A program made the translations under genes and the position numbers. A stretch of DNA of 5,254 nt from Acidobacteria bacterium UBA6911 (GTDB lineage Bacteria; Acidobacteriota; UBA6911), in NCBI GenBank assembly GCA_002451015.1, contig DKBB01000022.1, positions 1 to 5,254 of the forward strand. The letters run 5' to 3'. The notes beneath the pieces were generated by a model. The model was not told the DNA's origin, made no database searches, and was given only the letters and a program-made list of their open reading frames with translations. Shown piece by piece: positions 1 to 5,254 of the stretch. Every line of letters begins with the position of its first letter. The stretch's first letter is position 1.

Positions 1-308
1 TCCATTGCGTGTTCGGCATCGATAAAAGCGGCCGCCCCTCCCGCTTTCTGAGCCTGAGCGACAGCGTGCAGCGCAATGGTTGTTTTTCCGCCAGACTCCG
101 GCCCGAAAATTTCCACCACACGCCCCCGGGGGAAGCCACCCACACCCAGGGCTGCATCAAATGATAGGGAGCCGGTGGGGATGGTCTGAACGCCCGCGTT
201 GTCAACACGCCCCCCCAGACGCATGATCGCCCCTTTGCCGAACTGCTTTTCAATCTGCATCAGCGCCATATCGATCGCTTTGTTTTTGTTGATTCGATCG
301 TCTGCCAT
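1..308 (-). CDS. recA: RecA recombinase, N-terminal part (cut by window edge)
   Basis: About 102 residues are visible, beginning [20 protein letters not shown]. RecA is the ATP-dependent strand-exchange protein of homologous recombination. It also triggers LexA self-cleavage in the SOS response. The N-terminal helix is followed by [12 protein letters not shown] (about 21-32), [14 protein letters not shown] (about 42-55) and the Walker A loop GPESGGKTT (about 69-77), then FIDAEHA (about 95-101) carrying the catalytic glutamate (E99). The Walker A loop has Gly where most RecA proteins have Ser or Ala (GPESSGKTT); the Lys and Thr that bind nucleotide are intact. A GGAGG at 319-323 precedes the ATG by 10 nt. 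A GTG directly in front of the ATG (309-311), in frame and 7 nt from the GGAGG, could also be the start. The rest of the gene lies left of the window. The gene is divergent from the reductase gene at 580, and I see no convincing LexA box between them. Confidence 0.96.
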   Translation of the reverse strand, partial: MADDRINKNKAIDMALMQIEKQFGKGAIMRLGGRVDNAGVQTIPTGSLSFDAALGVGGFPRGRVVEIFGPESGGKTTIALHAVAQAQKAGGAAAFIDAEHAM

Positions 309-510
309 CACGCACTTCCCTCCATTAATAGGATTAGTTTCGACCTGCTCAACATATATAATCGGGAGACACCGGTTTGAGCTGGATTTTCTTTAACCTA
401 CTTCCCGGGCGTATCCTTGTGGACCGGATTATCCTACCATGAGCGGTCCGTTCATAAAACAGATGTGCCGATGTTTTAAAATAATTCTTTGCTATTGCAG
501 GTTGCATTTT

Positions 511-535
511 TAACGTCGTACGTTCAACGTGCAAC
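511..535. repeat. AACGT-rich degenerate repeat upstream of the reductase gene
   Basis: This short noncoding stretch contains AACGTCGT (512-519), ACGTTCAACGT (520-530, with 4-bp inverted arms) and ACGTGCAAC (527-535). The last word recurs exactly at 1504-1512, and AACGTCGT recurs inverted as ACGACGTT at 1511-1518, beyond the other end of the reductase gene. It appears to belong to the same word family as the region at 1374-1520. Its function is unknown. It may be a decayed intergenic repeat, or it may bind a protein. Confidence 0.5.
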
Positions 536-579
536 CGTATCTTAAGTATGGGATACTGCGTATATCGGAGGAATACTAA

Positions 580-1371
580 ATGACAGATGAGAAATGGGCC
601 CTGGTCCTGGGCGCTTCCAGCGGTTTCGGCGCCGCCTCATGCCTGGCGCTGGCACAGAACGGTTTTAACATTACAGGCGTTCACCTGGATCGCAGAAGTA
701 CGATCTCAAACGCAGAGAATCTCGTTAAACAGATCCAATCCATCGGTAACCAGGCCCTGTTCTTCAATGTCAACGCTTCCGATCCGGATCGCCGCAGTGA
801 CGTTATTCAGGCTTGCGGCAAGACAATCCGTTCGGAAGATGGCGGCGGCTTTTCGGTAATACTGCATTCTCTGGCCTTCGGCACGTTGAAACCGTATATC
901 CACAACGATCCTAAAAAAAGGATCCGGCCGGCGGACATGGATATGACTCTGGATGTTATGGCTCACAGCCTTGTTTACTGGGTCCAGGATCTTCTGGACG
1001 CAGAATTACTAGGCCGGGGAGCAAAGATATTTGCCATGACCAGTGCGGGGGCGCATCGCGTCTGGCCCACCTATGGCGCCGTCTCAGCCGCCAAGGCGTC
1101 CCTGGAAGCGCATGTCCGTCAACTGGCCGTGGAGCTGGCCCCCTCGGGCATTGCCGTAAACGCACTTCAGGCAGGTGTTACAGACACTCCCGCCGCGCGA
1201 AGGATCCCAGGTAGCGAACAAATGCTCTCCCGCGCATTGGAATTCAATCCGGGGAAACGATTGACAACACCGGAAGATGCCGCCTCAATTGTTACCGCAT
1301 TAAGTTTATGCAAATCAACATGGATGACGGGCAACATCATAAAAGTTGATGGGGGGGAAGATCTCATCTAA
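580..1371 (+). CDS. Short-chain dehydrogenase, enoyl-ACP reductase type (FabI/FabL-like)
   Basis: The protein has 263 residues, the usual length for enoyl-ACP reductases and other SDR enzymes. It is probably a cytosolic NAD(P)H-dependent enzyme reducing the enoyl-ACP double bond in the last step of each fatty-acid elongation cycle. A glycine-rich cofactor loop GASSGFG lies at 11-17. HSLAF (96-100) resembles the FabI HSIAF motif. The active site reads Tyr165-x6-Lys172 inside PTYGAVSAAKASLEAHVRQL. This is the FabI/FabL spacing, not the Tyr-x3-Lys of ordinary SDRs, and AKASLEA-VR matches FabI closely. The first FabI tyrosine (E. coli Tyr146) aligns with Ser155. The N-terminal loop is of the classical SDR type, as in Bacillus FabL, and the C-terminus ends IIKVDGGEDLI. 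GGAGG at 567-571, 8 nt before the ATG, supports the start. The gene stands alone between recA (divergent) and rpmB. The SDR family assignment is sure; the exact substrate is inferred, and a different enoyl or keto substrate is possible. Confidence 0.85.
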   Translation: MTDEKWALVLGASSGFGAASCLALAQNGFNITGVHLDRRSTISNAENLVKQIQSIGNQALFFNVNASDPDRRSDVIQACGKTIRSEDGGGFSVILHSLAFGTLKPYIHNDPKKRIRPADMDMTLDVMAHSLVYWVQDLLDAELLGRGAKIFAMTSAGAHRVWPTYGAVSAAKASLEAHVRQLAVELAPSGIAVNALQAGVTDTPAARRIPGSEQMLSRALEFNPGKRLTTPEDAASIVTALSLCKSTWMTGNIIKVDGGEDLI

Positions 1372-1373
1372 AG

Positions 1374-1520
1374 AACGTTTTTCCTTGAACGTTAAACGCC
1401 ACTGCTTCGTCGCACGTTTTCAGGCTGGATTGAAAAGATCAAAATGATTGCTATCAACGTTCAACGATCTATTTTCTTTTAAGGTGTAACGTTGAAACGT
1501 TACACGTGCAACGACGTTTT
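1374..1520. repeat. AACGTT-rich intergenic repeat region
   Basis: The hexamer AACGTT occurs five times in about 130 bp (starts at 1374, 1388, 1456, 1488 and 1496), along with ACGTTTT at 1414 and 1514 and CGTTCAACG at 1458. A given hexamer is expected about once in 4 kb of random sequence. I did not see AACGTT elsewhere in the window by eye, including in the genes. Spacing is irregular and the sequence between copies is not conserved, so this is not a tandem repeat or CRISPR array. It fills most of the gap between the reductase gene and the rpmB promoter. It could be a decayed repeat element or a cluster of protein-binding sites. Confidence 0.6.
1484..1505. promoter_or_regulatory. 22-bp near-perfect palindrome upstream of the rpmB promoter
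   Basis: Arms GTGTAACGTT (1484-1493) and AACGTTACAC (1496-1505) are perfect 10-bp inverted repeats around a 2-bp centre (GA). A 2-nt loop cannot form a normal RNA hairpin without opening the inner pairs. A dimeric protein-binding site is therefore a more natural reading than a terminator. It is centred about 41 bp upstream of the rpmB -35 box, roughly -76 from the expected transcription start, where an activator could sit. It belongs to the AACGTT-rich region, so it may instead be a by-product of that repeat. No regulator is known. Confidence 0.5.
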
Positions 1521-1535
1521 AAGTGAGGTTCATTA

Positions 1536-1564
1536 TTGACTTTAGTGACAATGGTTGATAGTAT
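1536..1564 (+). promoter_or_regulatory. Predicted sigma-70 promoter of rpmB
   Basis: TTGACT (1536-1541, five of six bases of the -35 consensus) and TAGTAT (1559-1564, four of six of the -10) are separated by the optimal 17 bp. Transcription would start near 1571, leaving a leader of about 20 nt with the ribosome binding site before the rpmB ATG at 1591. This rules against the longer in-frame start at 1555, which lies inside the promoter. Confidence 0.65.
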
Positions 1565-1574
1565 TCGCCGTTTT

Positions 1575-1580
1575 GAGGGG
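1575..1580 (+). promoter_or_regulatory. Ribosome binding site of rpmB
   Basis: GAGGGG followed by AG lies 10 nt upstream of the ATG at 1591. It fixes the start at MPKQCYVC and excludes an in-frame ATG at 1555 that would add 12 residues absent from L28 proteins. Confidence 0.7.
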
Positions 1581-1590
1581 AGTAAGCATC

Positions 1591-1782
1591 ATGCCAAAGC
1601 AGTGCTACGTTTGTGAAAAAAAACCTCTTTTCGGAAGCACGGTCTCACACGCCCATAACGTCCGATCCAGGAAGTTCAATCCGAACCTGCAGAGTGTCAA
1701 GATCCTGGAGAATGGTACGATTAAAAGAGTTAAGGTGTGTACGCGCTGTCTGAGATCCGGCAAGGTTCAAAAAGCCATCTAG
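1591..1782 (+). CDS. rpmB: 50S ribosomal protein bL28 (zinc-ribbon form)
   Basis: The 63-residue protein starts MPKQCYVCEKKPLFG, typical of L28, a protein of the large ribosomal subunit. The pattern SHAHNVRSRKFNPNLQSVKI (19-38) is the family core, followed by RVKVCTRCLRSGKV. Two cysteine pairs, C5-x2-C8 and C50-x2-C53, form the zinc-binding C+ version. Many bacteria carry a C- version without these cysteines, sometimes as a paralogue expressed under zinc limitation. This copy should need zinc. It is a single-gene transcript from the promoter at 1536-1564. It converges on the DUF3014 gene, with 107 bp between the two stop codons. There is a T-run at about 1792-1797 after the stop, but I see no convincing hairpin before it. 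Confidence 0.97.
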   Translation: MPKQCYVCEKKPLFGSTVSHAHNVRSRKFNPNLQSVKILENGTIKRVKVCTRCLRSGKVQKAI

Positions 1783-1889
1783 CCGTACTGATTTTTTCTG
1801 GTCCAGCCACAAAACTGATATTTCCTTTTATTTATCCTTAAAACTAACTTCCGTCTTCGGCACAGTCCGAGAGAATATCAAAAGCCCGT

Positions 1890-2663
1890 CTAGGATTCCG
1901 GCACTGAAAACCCAAGATATTGAGCGATTTCCCTCAGTTTCGCCTGAATCACCGCCATATTATCCGGACCCATCCGAAGCAGATGCTTCTGGGCCACACT
2001 CAGATTCTCCAACTCTGGATCTACATAAAGATAAGTCAATACGTCTTTTTTAAGATAGATCCTATCTTGGACAACAGGCGTTTCCAGGAGCTTGATAATC
2101 GCTTTTTCCAGTATTACGTCAAAATCTCCTTCGGGATACCCCATTTCTCTGTATGCCTGCTGGATAGGCAGGCGGAGCCGTTTGTAGAGAGTCGCACACC
2201 CTTTGGCATCCAAAGACATAATGGCTGCGGCAATCCCGACGTATCGCTGATACCCGGCAGGGTCCAAAAACACCTGCCCATCCTCCTCGCGGACCTGGAA
2301 ACCGGCTTCAATTTTGATAAAATCCGCCGGACGTCTGGGGCTGTCCCCATTTGCGATCAGATCTACAGTCGTCACGAATCTTCGGATAAGGTAATCCGTC
2401 ATCAGCCATTGAGCCAATACGGGATGAGCTGAAAGCTCTTCAGCCAGCTTGCGCACCAGTTCGTCACTTTTGTTCAAATCCACTTCAATCGGTTCTACAT
2501 ATTCCTCCGTCTGCTGCTCCTCGGCCAGGATAGATTCCTGCGGCAGCGTTCCCCCGGTGGTTTCCGGGGGCTTCGAAGGCCAGAAAAAGAAATAATAAAC
2601 AGTGGCCGCTGCCAAGACCAGGACGACGACTCCCACCAAAATGGCTGTTTTATTTTTCCCCAT
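1890..2663 (-). CDS. DUF3014 family membrane-anchored protein
   Basis: The protein has 257 residues and its function is not known. A short basic N-terminus (MGKNK) is followed by one hydrophobic segment (about 7-27, ILVGVVVLVLAAATVYYFFF) without a cleavage motif. This predicts an inner-membrane anchor with the rest outside the cytoplasm. A Pro/Glu-rich linker (about 29-62) leads to the globular domain (about 63-250). I recognise that domain as DUF3014 from DLNKSDELVRKLAEELSAHP, WLMTDYLIRRFV (86-97) and DLIANGDSPRR (101-111). There are no obvious catalytic motifs, and the only cysteine is C156. The start at 2663 is fixed by a perfect Shine-Dalgarno sequence; an earlier ATG would add 17 residues ahead of it. 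It lies 55 bp behind rel on the same strand with no terminator between, so the two are probably cotranscribed. A link to the stringent response or the envelope is inference only. Confidence 0.88.
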   Translation of the reverse strand: MGKNKTAILVGVVVLVLAAATVYYFFFWPSKPPETTGGTLPQESILAEEQQTEEYVEPIEVDLNKSDELVRKLAEELSAHPVLAQWLMTDYLIRRFVTTVDLIANGDSPRRPADFIKIEAGFQVREEDGQVFLDPAGYQRYVGIAAAIMSLDAKGCATLYKRLRLPIQQAYREMGYPEGDFDVILEKAIIKLLETPVVQDRIYLKKDVLTYLYVDPELENLSVAQKHLLRMGPDNMAVIQAKLREIAQYLGFSVPES

Positions 2664-2666
2664 GTA

Positions 2667-2675
2667 ATCACCTCC
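2667..2675 (-). promoter_or_regulatory. Full-length Shine-Dalgarno of the DUF3014 gene
   Basis: The minus strand reads GGAGGTGAT, a full complement to the 16S rRNA 3' end, 3 nt before the ATG at 2663 (7 nt counted from GGAGG). It decides the start codon and suggests efficient independent translation of this second gene. The rel gene ahead of it has only a weak site. Confidence 0.85.
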
Positions 2676-2718
2676 ACCCTGAATATGGATTCGAATCAGA
2701 CCGGACCTGTACAATGAA

Positions 2719-4890
2719 TCAGGATATTTCGTTGATGCGTTCTATGTCCTCTATACCGCGTATGGATTTGAGGCTCTGGATCACACGCTGCAGATGCTTC
2801 AGGTCCGAGATGTCCACCGTTATCTCTATGGTCCCTTTGCCAGAATCCATGTCGGTTTTTGTACGGGACTCCCGGATATTCGTATTGAGATTTGATATGG
2901 TAGACGCTATATCCGCAAGAATGCCCTGGCGGTCCGCAAGGTATATTGCAAGGCCGACGCTGAAAAACTCCTTCTCCTTTGTATCCACCCATTCTACATC
3001 CGTCATCCGGTCGGATCCGAGGAAATTAATCACATTGGGGCAAGTTGTCGTATGAACCGAAATCCCCTTGCCCCGGGTGATATAGCCGACAATTTCGTCC
3101 CCTCTTATAGGATTGCAGCATTTGCTGCGATAAACAAGCAGTCCGTCCTGCCCATTGACGGTAATGGCCGAATGGATTTTGTTGCTGTCGCTCTCCAGGA
3201 CCGCAGGCACCGGGGATTTCTGCTGAGGAGTTTCATTTTGAGTAGCCATCTCCGGAAACAAACGAGACAGTATCTGGCGGGGAGAAATCGTCCCAAACCC
3301 AACCGCAGGGTAGATTTCCTCTGTTTTTTTAAGTCCATATTGTGCAATGACTTCCGGCAGGGTCTTCATGAGTGTTACTTTTTTCCAGCTTGTCTTAAAC
3401 TTGCGAGACTCCTTCTCCATCAGCTTTCTGCCGAGTTCCGATGCGTCTTCCTTTTCCTGCTTGTTGATCCATTGCTTGATTTTACTGCGGGCACGGGCTG
3501 TTTTGACAAAAGCGAGCCAGTCGCGACTTGGAGAACCGTCTTTTGAAGTAACGATCTCTATGATTTCGCCGTTCTTAACCTTTTGCCGTAAAGGAACGAT
3601 TCGGTTGTTGGCTTTGGCGGCGGTACAGTGATGGCCGATTTCCGTATGAATGGAGTAGGCGAAATCAATGACGGATGCGTCCCGAGGAAGGGTAATCACC
3701 TCTCCCCTTGGAGTAAAACAATAAACTTCGTCCGGATACAGGTCCACCTTGAGGTTGCTCAGGAATTCCCGGGGATCGCTGACTTCATTCTGAGATTCAA
3801 TCAATTGGCGCAACCAGCGGAATTGTTCCTCCCCCTCCACGGTGCCAAGTTTACCCTCTTTGTATTTCCAATGAGCCGCGATACCCTCCTCGGCGATCCT
3901 GTGCATTTCTTGGGTCCGGATCTGTATCTCGAAAGGCTGTCCGTTCCTGCCGACTACGGATGTATGCAGAGATTGATAGAGATTGGGTCTTGGTATGGCG
4001 ATGTAGTCCTTAATGCGGCCCGGCACCGGCTTCCAGAGATTATGCAGTGTTCCAAGAATGGTGTAGCAGTTCCTGACGTTATCGGTAATGACCCGGATGG
4101 CGATAAAATCAAAAACCTCATCGATACTGATCTTCTGTCGCTTCATCTTGGAGTAGACGCCGTATATCCGCTTGGTACGGCTTTCCAAACGCGCCGGGAT
4201 GCCGTGGCTCTCGAGCTCCTTCTCGATAGTGCGCACGGCTTCCTGGATAAAATCGTGGTCCACGGCCCGGCGGGTTTCTATCAGGGATACAGTATTCTGA
4301 TATGCAACAGGATCCAGGAAACTGAATGCCAGATCCTCAAGCTCGCCGCGAATCCTGGCCATTCCCAACCGGTGTGCCAGCGGGGCATACACTTCCAGTG
4401 TTTCCAGAGAGATTCTTTCCCGGCTTTCGGGTGAGAGATATTGCAGCGTTCTCATGTTGTGGAGTCGGTCCGCGAGTTTGACGAAAAGAACCCGTATATC
4501 GCTTACCATGGCCAGCAGCATCTTTCTGAAATTCTCTGCCTGTTTCTGGCGACGCGATGTGAATTGGACTTGGGATATTTTGGTGACACCCTCCACCAGC
4601 TGATAGACCTCGTCCCCGAATTGTTCGCGCAGTTTCTCGGGTGACATCAGAGTATCTTCCAGGACATCATGCAGCAATCCGGCTGTTACGGTTACTACGT
4701 CCAGTTTGAACCCTGCCAGTATATTGGCAACTTCAATGGGATGAGTGAGATAAGGTTCTCCATTCATCCGGAGTTGCCCTTTATGATATTTGGCGGAAAC
4801 GACATATCCCCGCTGTATCATTTCAATAGGGGCATCCGGGTGCCATTGCCTTACTTTCTCTACAAGGTCTTCATAACGTATCATCTGCAT
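2719..4890 (-). CDS. rel: Bifunctional (p)ppGpp synthetase/hydrolase (Rel/SpoT)
   Basis: The 723-residue cytosolic enzyme makes and degrades the alarmone (p)ppGpp, and its length is normal for long RSH proteins. The HD hydrolase domain (about 20-190) keeps its metal ligands: H50 in THP, H74-D75 in LLHDVLEDT, and D141 in KLADRLHNM. The synthetase domain (about 230-345) has D261 (FDFIAIRV), Y305 (NLYQSLHT) and E321 (EIQIRT). It carries R292-I-K-D295, the RxKD motif of bifunctional enzymes rather than the ExDD of RelA-only synthetases. TGS (about 383-448) is followed by a helical region. The zinc-finger/RIS domain has C591, C592, H613 and C617, and the C-terminal ACT domain spans about 643-720. 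All key residues of both activities are present. The start at 4890 is the first in-frame ATG after a stop; M3 (4884) is an alternative. Only a weak GAG precedes it. It is followed by the DUF3014 gene in the same unit. Confidence 0.97.
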   Translation of the reverse strand: MQMIRYEDLVEKVRQWHPDAPIEMIQRGYVVSAKYHKGQLRMNGEPYLTHPIEVANILAGFKLDVVTVTAGLLHDVLEDTLMSPEKLREQFGDEVYQLVEGVTKISQVQFTSRRQKQAENFRKMLLAMVSDIRVLFVKLADRLHNMRTLQYLSPESRERISLETLEVYAPLAHRLGMARIRGELEDLAFSFLDPVAYQNTVSLIETRRAVDHDFIQEAVRTIEKELESHGIPARLESRTKRIYGVYSKMKRQKISIDEVFDFIAIRVITDNVRNCYTILGTLHNLWKPVPGRIKDYIAIPRPNLYQSLHTSVVGRNGQPFEIQIRTQEMHRIAEEGIAAHWKYKEGKLGTVEGEEQFRWLRQLIESQNEVSDPREFLSNLKVDLYPDEVYCFTPRGEVITLPRDASVIDFAYSIHTEIGHHCTAAKANNRIVPLRQKVKNGEIIEIVTSKDGSPSRDWLAFVKTARARSKIKQWINKQEKEDASELGRKLMEKESRKFKTSWKKVTLMKTLPEVIAQYGLKKTEEIYPAVGFGTISPRQILSRLFPEMATQNETPQQKSPVPAVLESDSNKIHSAITVNGQDGLLVYRSKCCNPIRGDEIVGYITRGKGISVHTTTCPNVINFLGSDRMTDVEWVDTKEKEFFSVGLAIYLADRQGILADIASTISNLNTNIRESRTKTDMDSGKGTIEITVDISDLKHLQRVIQSLKSIRGIEDIERINEIS

Positions 4891-4906
4891 AAATGCACTC
4901 TAGAGC

Positions 4907-4912
4907 ATTATA
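4907..4912 (-). promoter_or_regulatory. Candidate -10 box of the rel promoter
   Basis: A perfect TATAAT on the minus strand ends 16 nt before the rel ATG, which would place the transcription start near 4900 and leave a leader of about 10 nt. No good -35 box lies at the proper distance (TTCGAC with 17 bp, TTTCGA with 18 bp). The promoter is plausible because a terminator separates rel from the upstream transcript, but the very short leader is odd. Confidence 0.45.
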
Positions 4913-5101
4913 GGATATCGGGGAACATCGTCGAAACGGTAAATATTACAGCTTTTGGCCCCCCCGTGCTGCGTCTCTAAAAGAATTTCACTAGGATACA
5001 TCAGCGGCCCTGTGTCCCTAAAATCCGGAGTGTGCTCCCTGTTCCGTCAACAATATGCGGGATCGCAGATTCACAGCCGATCAGGAACATCGAGTATGCA
5101 T

Positions 5102-5131
5102 AAAAAAAGGGCGGAAAAGCATCCGCCCTTT
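5102..5131 (-). terminator. Intrinsic terminator of the transcript upstream of rel
   Basis: Read on the minus strand, a GC-rich stem GGGCGGA / TCCGCCC (5128-5122 with 5115-5109) closes a 6-nt loop. It is extended by three A-T pairs and followed by seven T (5108-5102). Stem, loop and T-tract make a textbook Rho-independent terminator. Its left flank on the plus strand is only TTTA, so it should act mainly on minus-strand transcripts. It ends the transcript carrying the partial feature at 5171-5254 and implies that rel needs its own promoter. Confidence 0.9.
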
Positions 5132-5162
5132 ATATTGCCGAAATTCGTTGAATCGAGGAAGA

Positions 5163-5214
5163 CCGAGGAGTTATCTACCCAAATCAAGCTCTCTGTGCTG
5201 TGAGGCCTCCTCGG
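5163..5214. repeat. Inverted repeat CCGAGGAG / CTCCTCGG
   Basis: Perfect 8-bp arms at 5163-5170 and 5207-5214 enclose 36 bp. On the minus-strand RNA the stem spans the stop codon of the putative C-terminal fragment and lies about 30 nt before the terminator. It has no T-tract of its own, so it is not a second terminator. It could be a 3'-UTR hairpin protecting the mRNA end, or part of a small structured RNA. Confidence 0.5.
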
Positions 5215-5254
5215 CTTCAGCCTTCAATTTGAGTTGAATAGATTTATTATAGGC
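5171..5254 (-). CDS. C-terminal end of an unidentified protein (cut by window edge)
   Basis: The only open minus-strand frame reaching the right edge gives 27 residues, with KSIQLKLKAEAEEASQHREL in the middle and ending DLGR before a TAA at 5173-5171. The piece is charged, rich in Lys and Glu, and probably helical. A strong terminator 40 nt after the stop supports a real gene end. I do not recognise the protein. From memory, rpoZ (RNA polymerase omega subunit) precedes rel in Geobacter and many relatives, and omega proteins have variable acidic tails, so rpoZ is a candidate by position only. The stretch is too short to exclude chance: a TATAAT near 5246-5251 would allow a small noncoding RNA instead. 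Confidence 0.5.
   Translation of the reverse strand, partial: AYNKSIQLKLKAEAEEASQHRELDLGR

Noticed and set aside
421..449. Inverted repeat GGACCG / CGGTCC upstream of recA as a LexA box
   Set aside because: The arms are only 6 bp with a 17-bp gap and do not match the LexA motifs I know for Gram-positives, E. coli or deltaproteobacteria. Such pairs arise easily by chance.
349..534. A 61-residue minus-strand frame between recA and the reductase gene
   Set aside because: It has no ribosome site and no family resemblance, and it covers the expected recA promoter region and the AACGT-rich repeat.
1432..1480. Possible terminator after the reductase gene (GAAAAGATC ... GATCTATTTTC then TTTT)
   Set aside because: The stem is A-T rich, interrupted by a 2-nt bulge and has a loop of about 24 nt, which is poor for an intrinsic terminator.
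1850..1880. Possible bidirectional terminator between rpmB and the DUF3014 gene
   Set aside because: Only a 4-bp stem TCGG/CCGA around a 6-nt loop is visible, with no adjacent T-tract on either strand, so it is too weak to call.
1920..2432. A 170-residue plus-strand frame antisense to the DUF3014 gene
   Set aside because: The opposite strand holds a clear DUF3014 protein with a perfect Shine-Dalgarno sequence. The antisense product has no recognisable features.
2682..2696. GATTCGAATC resembling a tRNA T-loop
   Set aside because: No acceptor, D or anticodon arms surround it, and it lies in the 55-bp gap between rel and the DUF3014 gene.
3628..4434. A 268-residue open frame on the plus strand inside rel
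   Set aside because: It is antisense to the strongly conserved synthetase and TGS domains of Rel, has no recognisable family, no good ribosome site and no promoter. It is a shadow of the rel coding sequence.
4955..5203. Plus-strand frames of 60-82 residues at the right end
   Set aside because: They run through the terminator hairpin and the inverted repeat, have no ribosome site and resemble no protein I know.

Overview
The window is ordinary chromosomal sequence from a Gram-negative-type bacterium, most likely a deltaproteobacterium in the broad sense (Desulfobacterota; Syntrophales- or Geobacter-like). I infer this from the gene content: a zinc-ribbon (four-Cys) ribosomal protein L28, a bifunctional Rel, and a DUF3014 membrane protein between rpmB and rel. 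From memory, rpmB and rel are also close neighbours in Geobacter. No phage, transposon, CRISPR or tRNA gene was recognised.

Layout from left to right. Positions 1-308 (minus) hold the 5' end of recA, cut by the window edge. Positions 309-579 are a divergent intergenic region. Positions 580-1371 (plus) encode a short-chain dehydrogenase with the enoyl-ACP-reductase active-site spacing (Tyr-x6-Lys). Positions 1372-1590 are an intergenic region with an unusual concentration of AACGTT words, a 22-bp near-perfect palindrome and a good promoter for rpmB. Positions 1591-1782 (plus) are rpmB. Converging on it, and read from right to left, are rel (2719-4890, minus) and a DUF3014 membrane-anchored protein (1890-2663, minus), 55 bp apart and probably one transcription unit. 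Positions 4891-5101 are the rel upstream region, with a TATAAT box very close to the start codon. A strong intrinsic terminator on the minus strand (about 5102-5131) closes an upstream transcript. The last 84 bases read either as the C-terminal end of an unidentified protein or as part of a small RNA.

The genes cover DNA repair (RecA), fatty-acid synthesis (enoyl reductase candidate), translation (L28) and the stringent response (Rel). The least understood protein is the DUF3014 protein behind rel. The least explained DNA is the AACGTT-rich sequence on both sides of the reductase gene. I found no clear evidence of a new multi-gene system.
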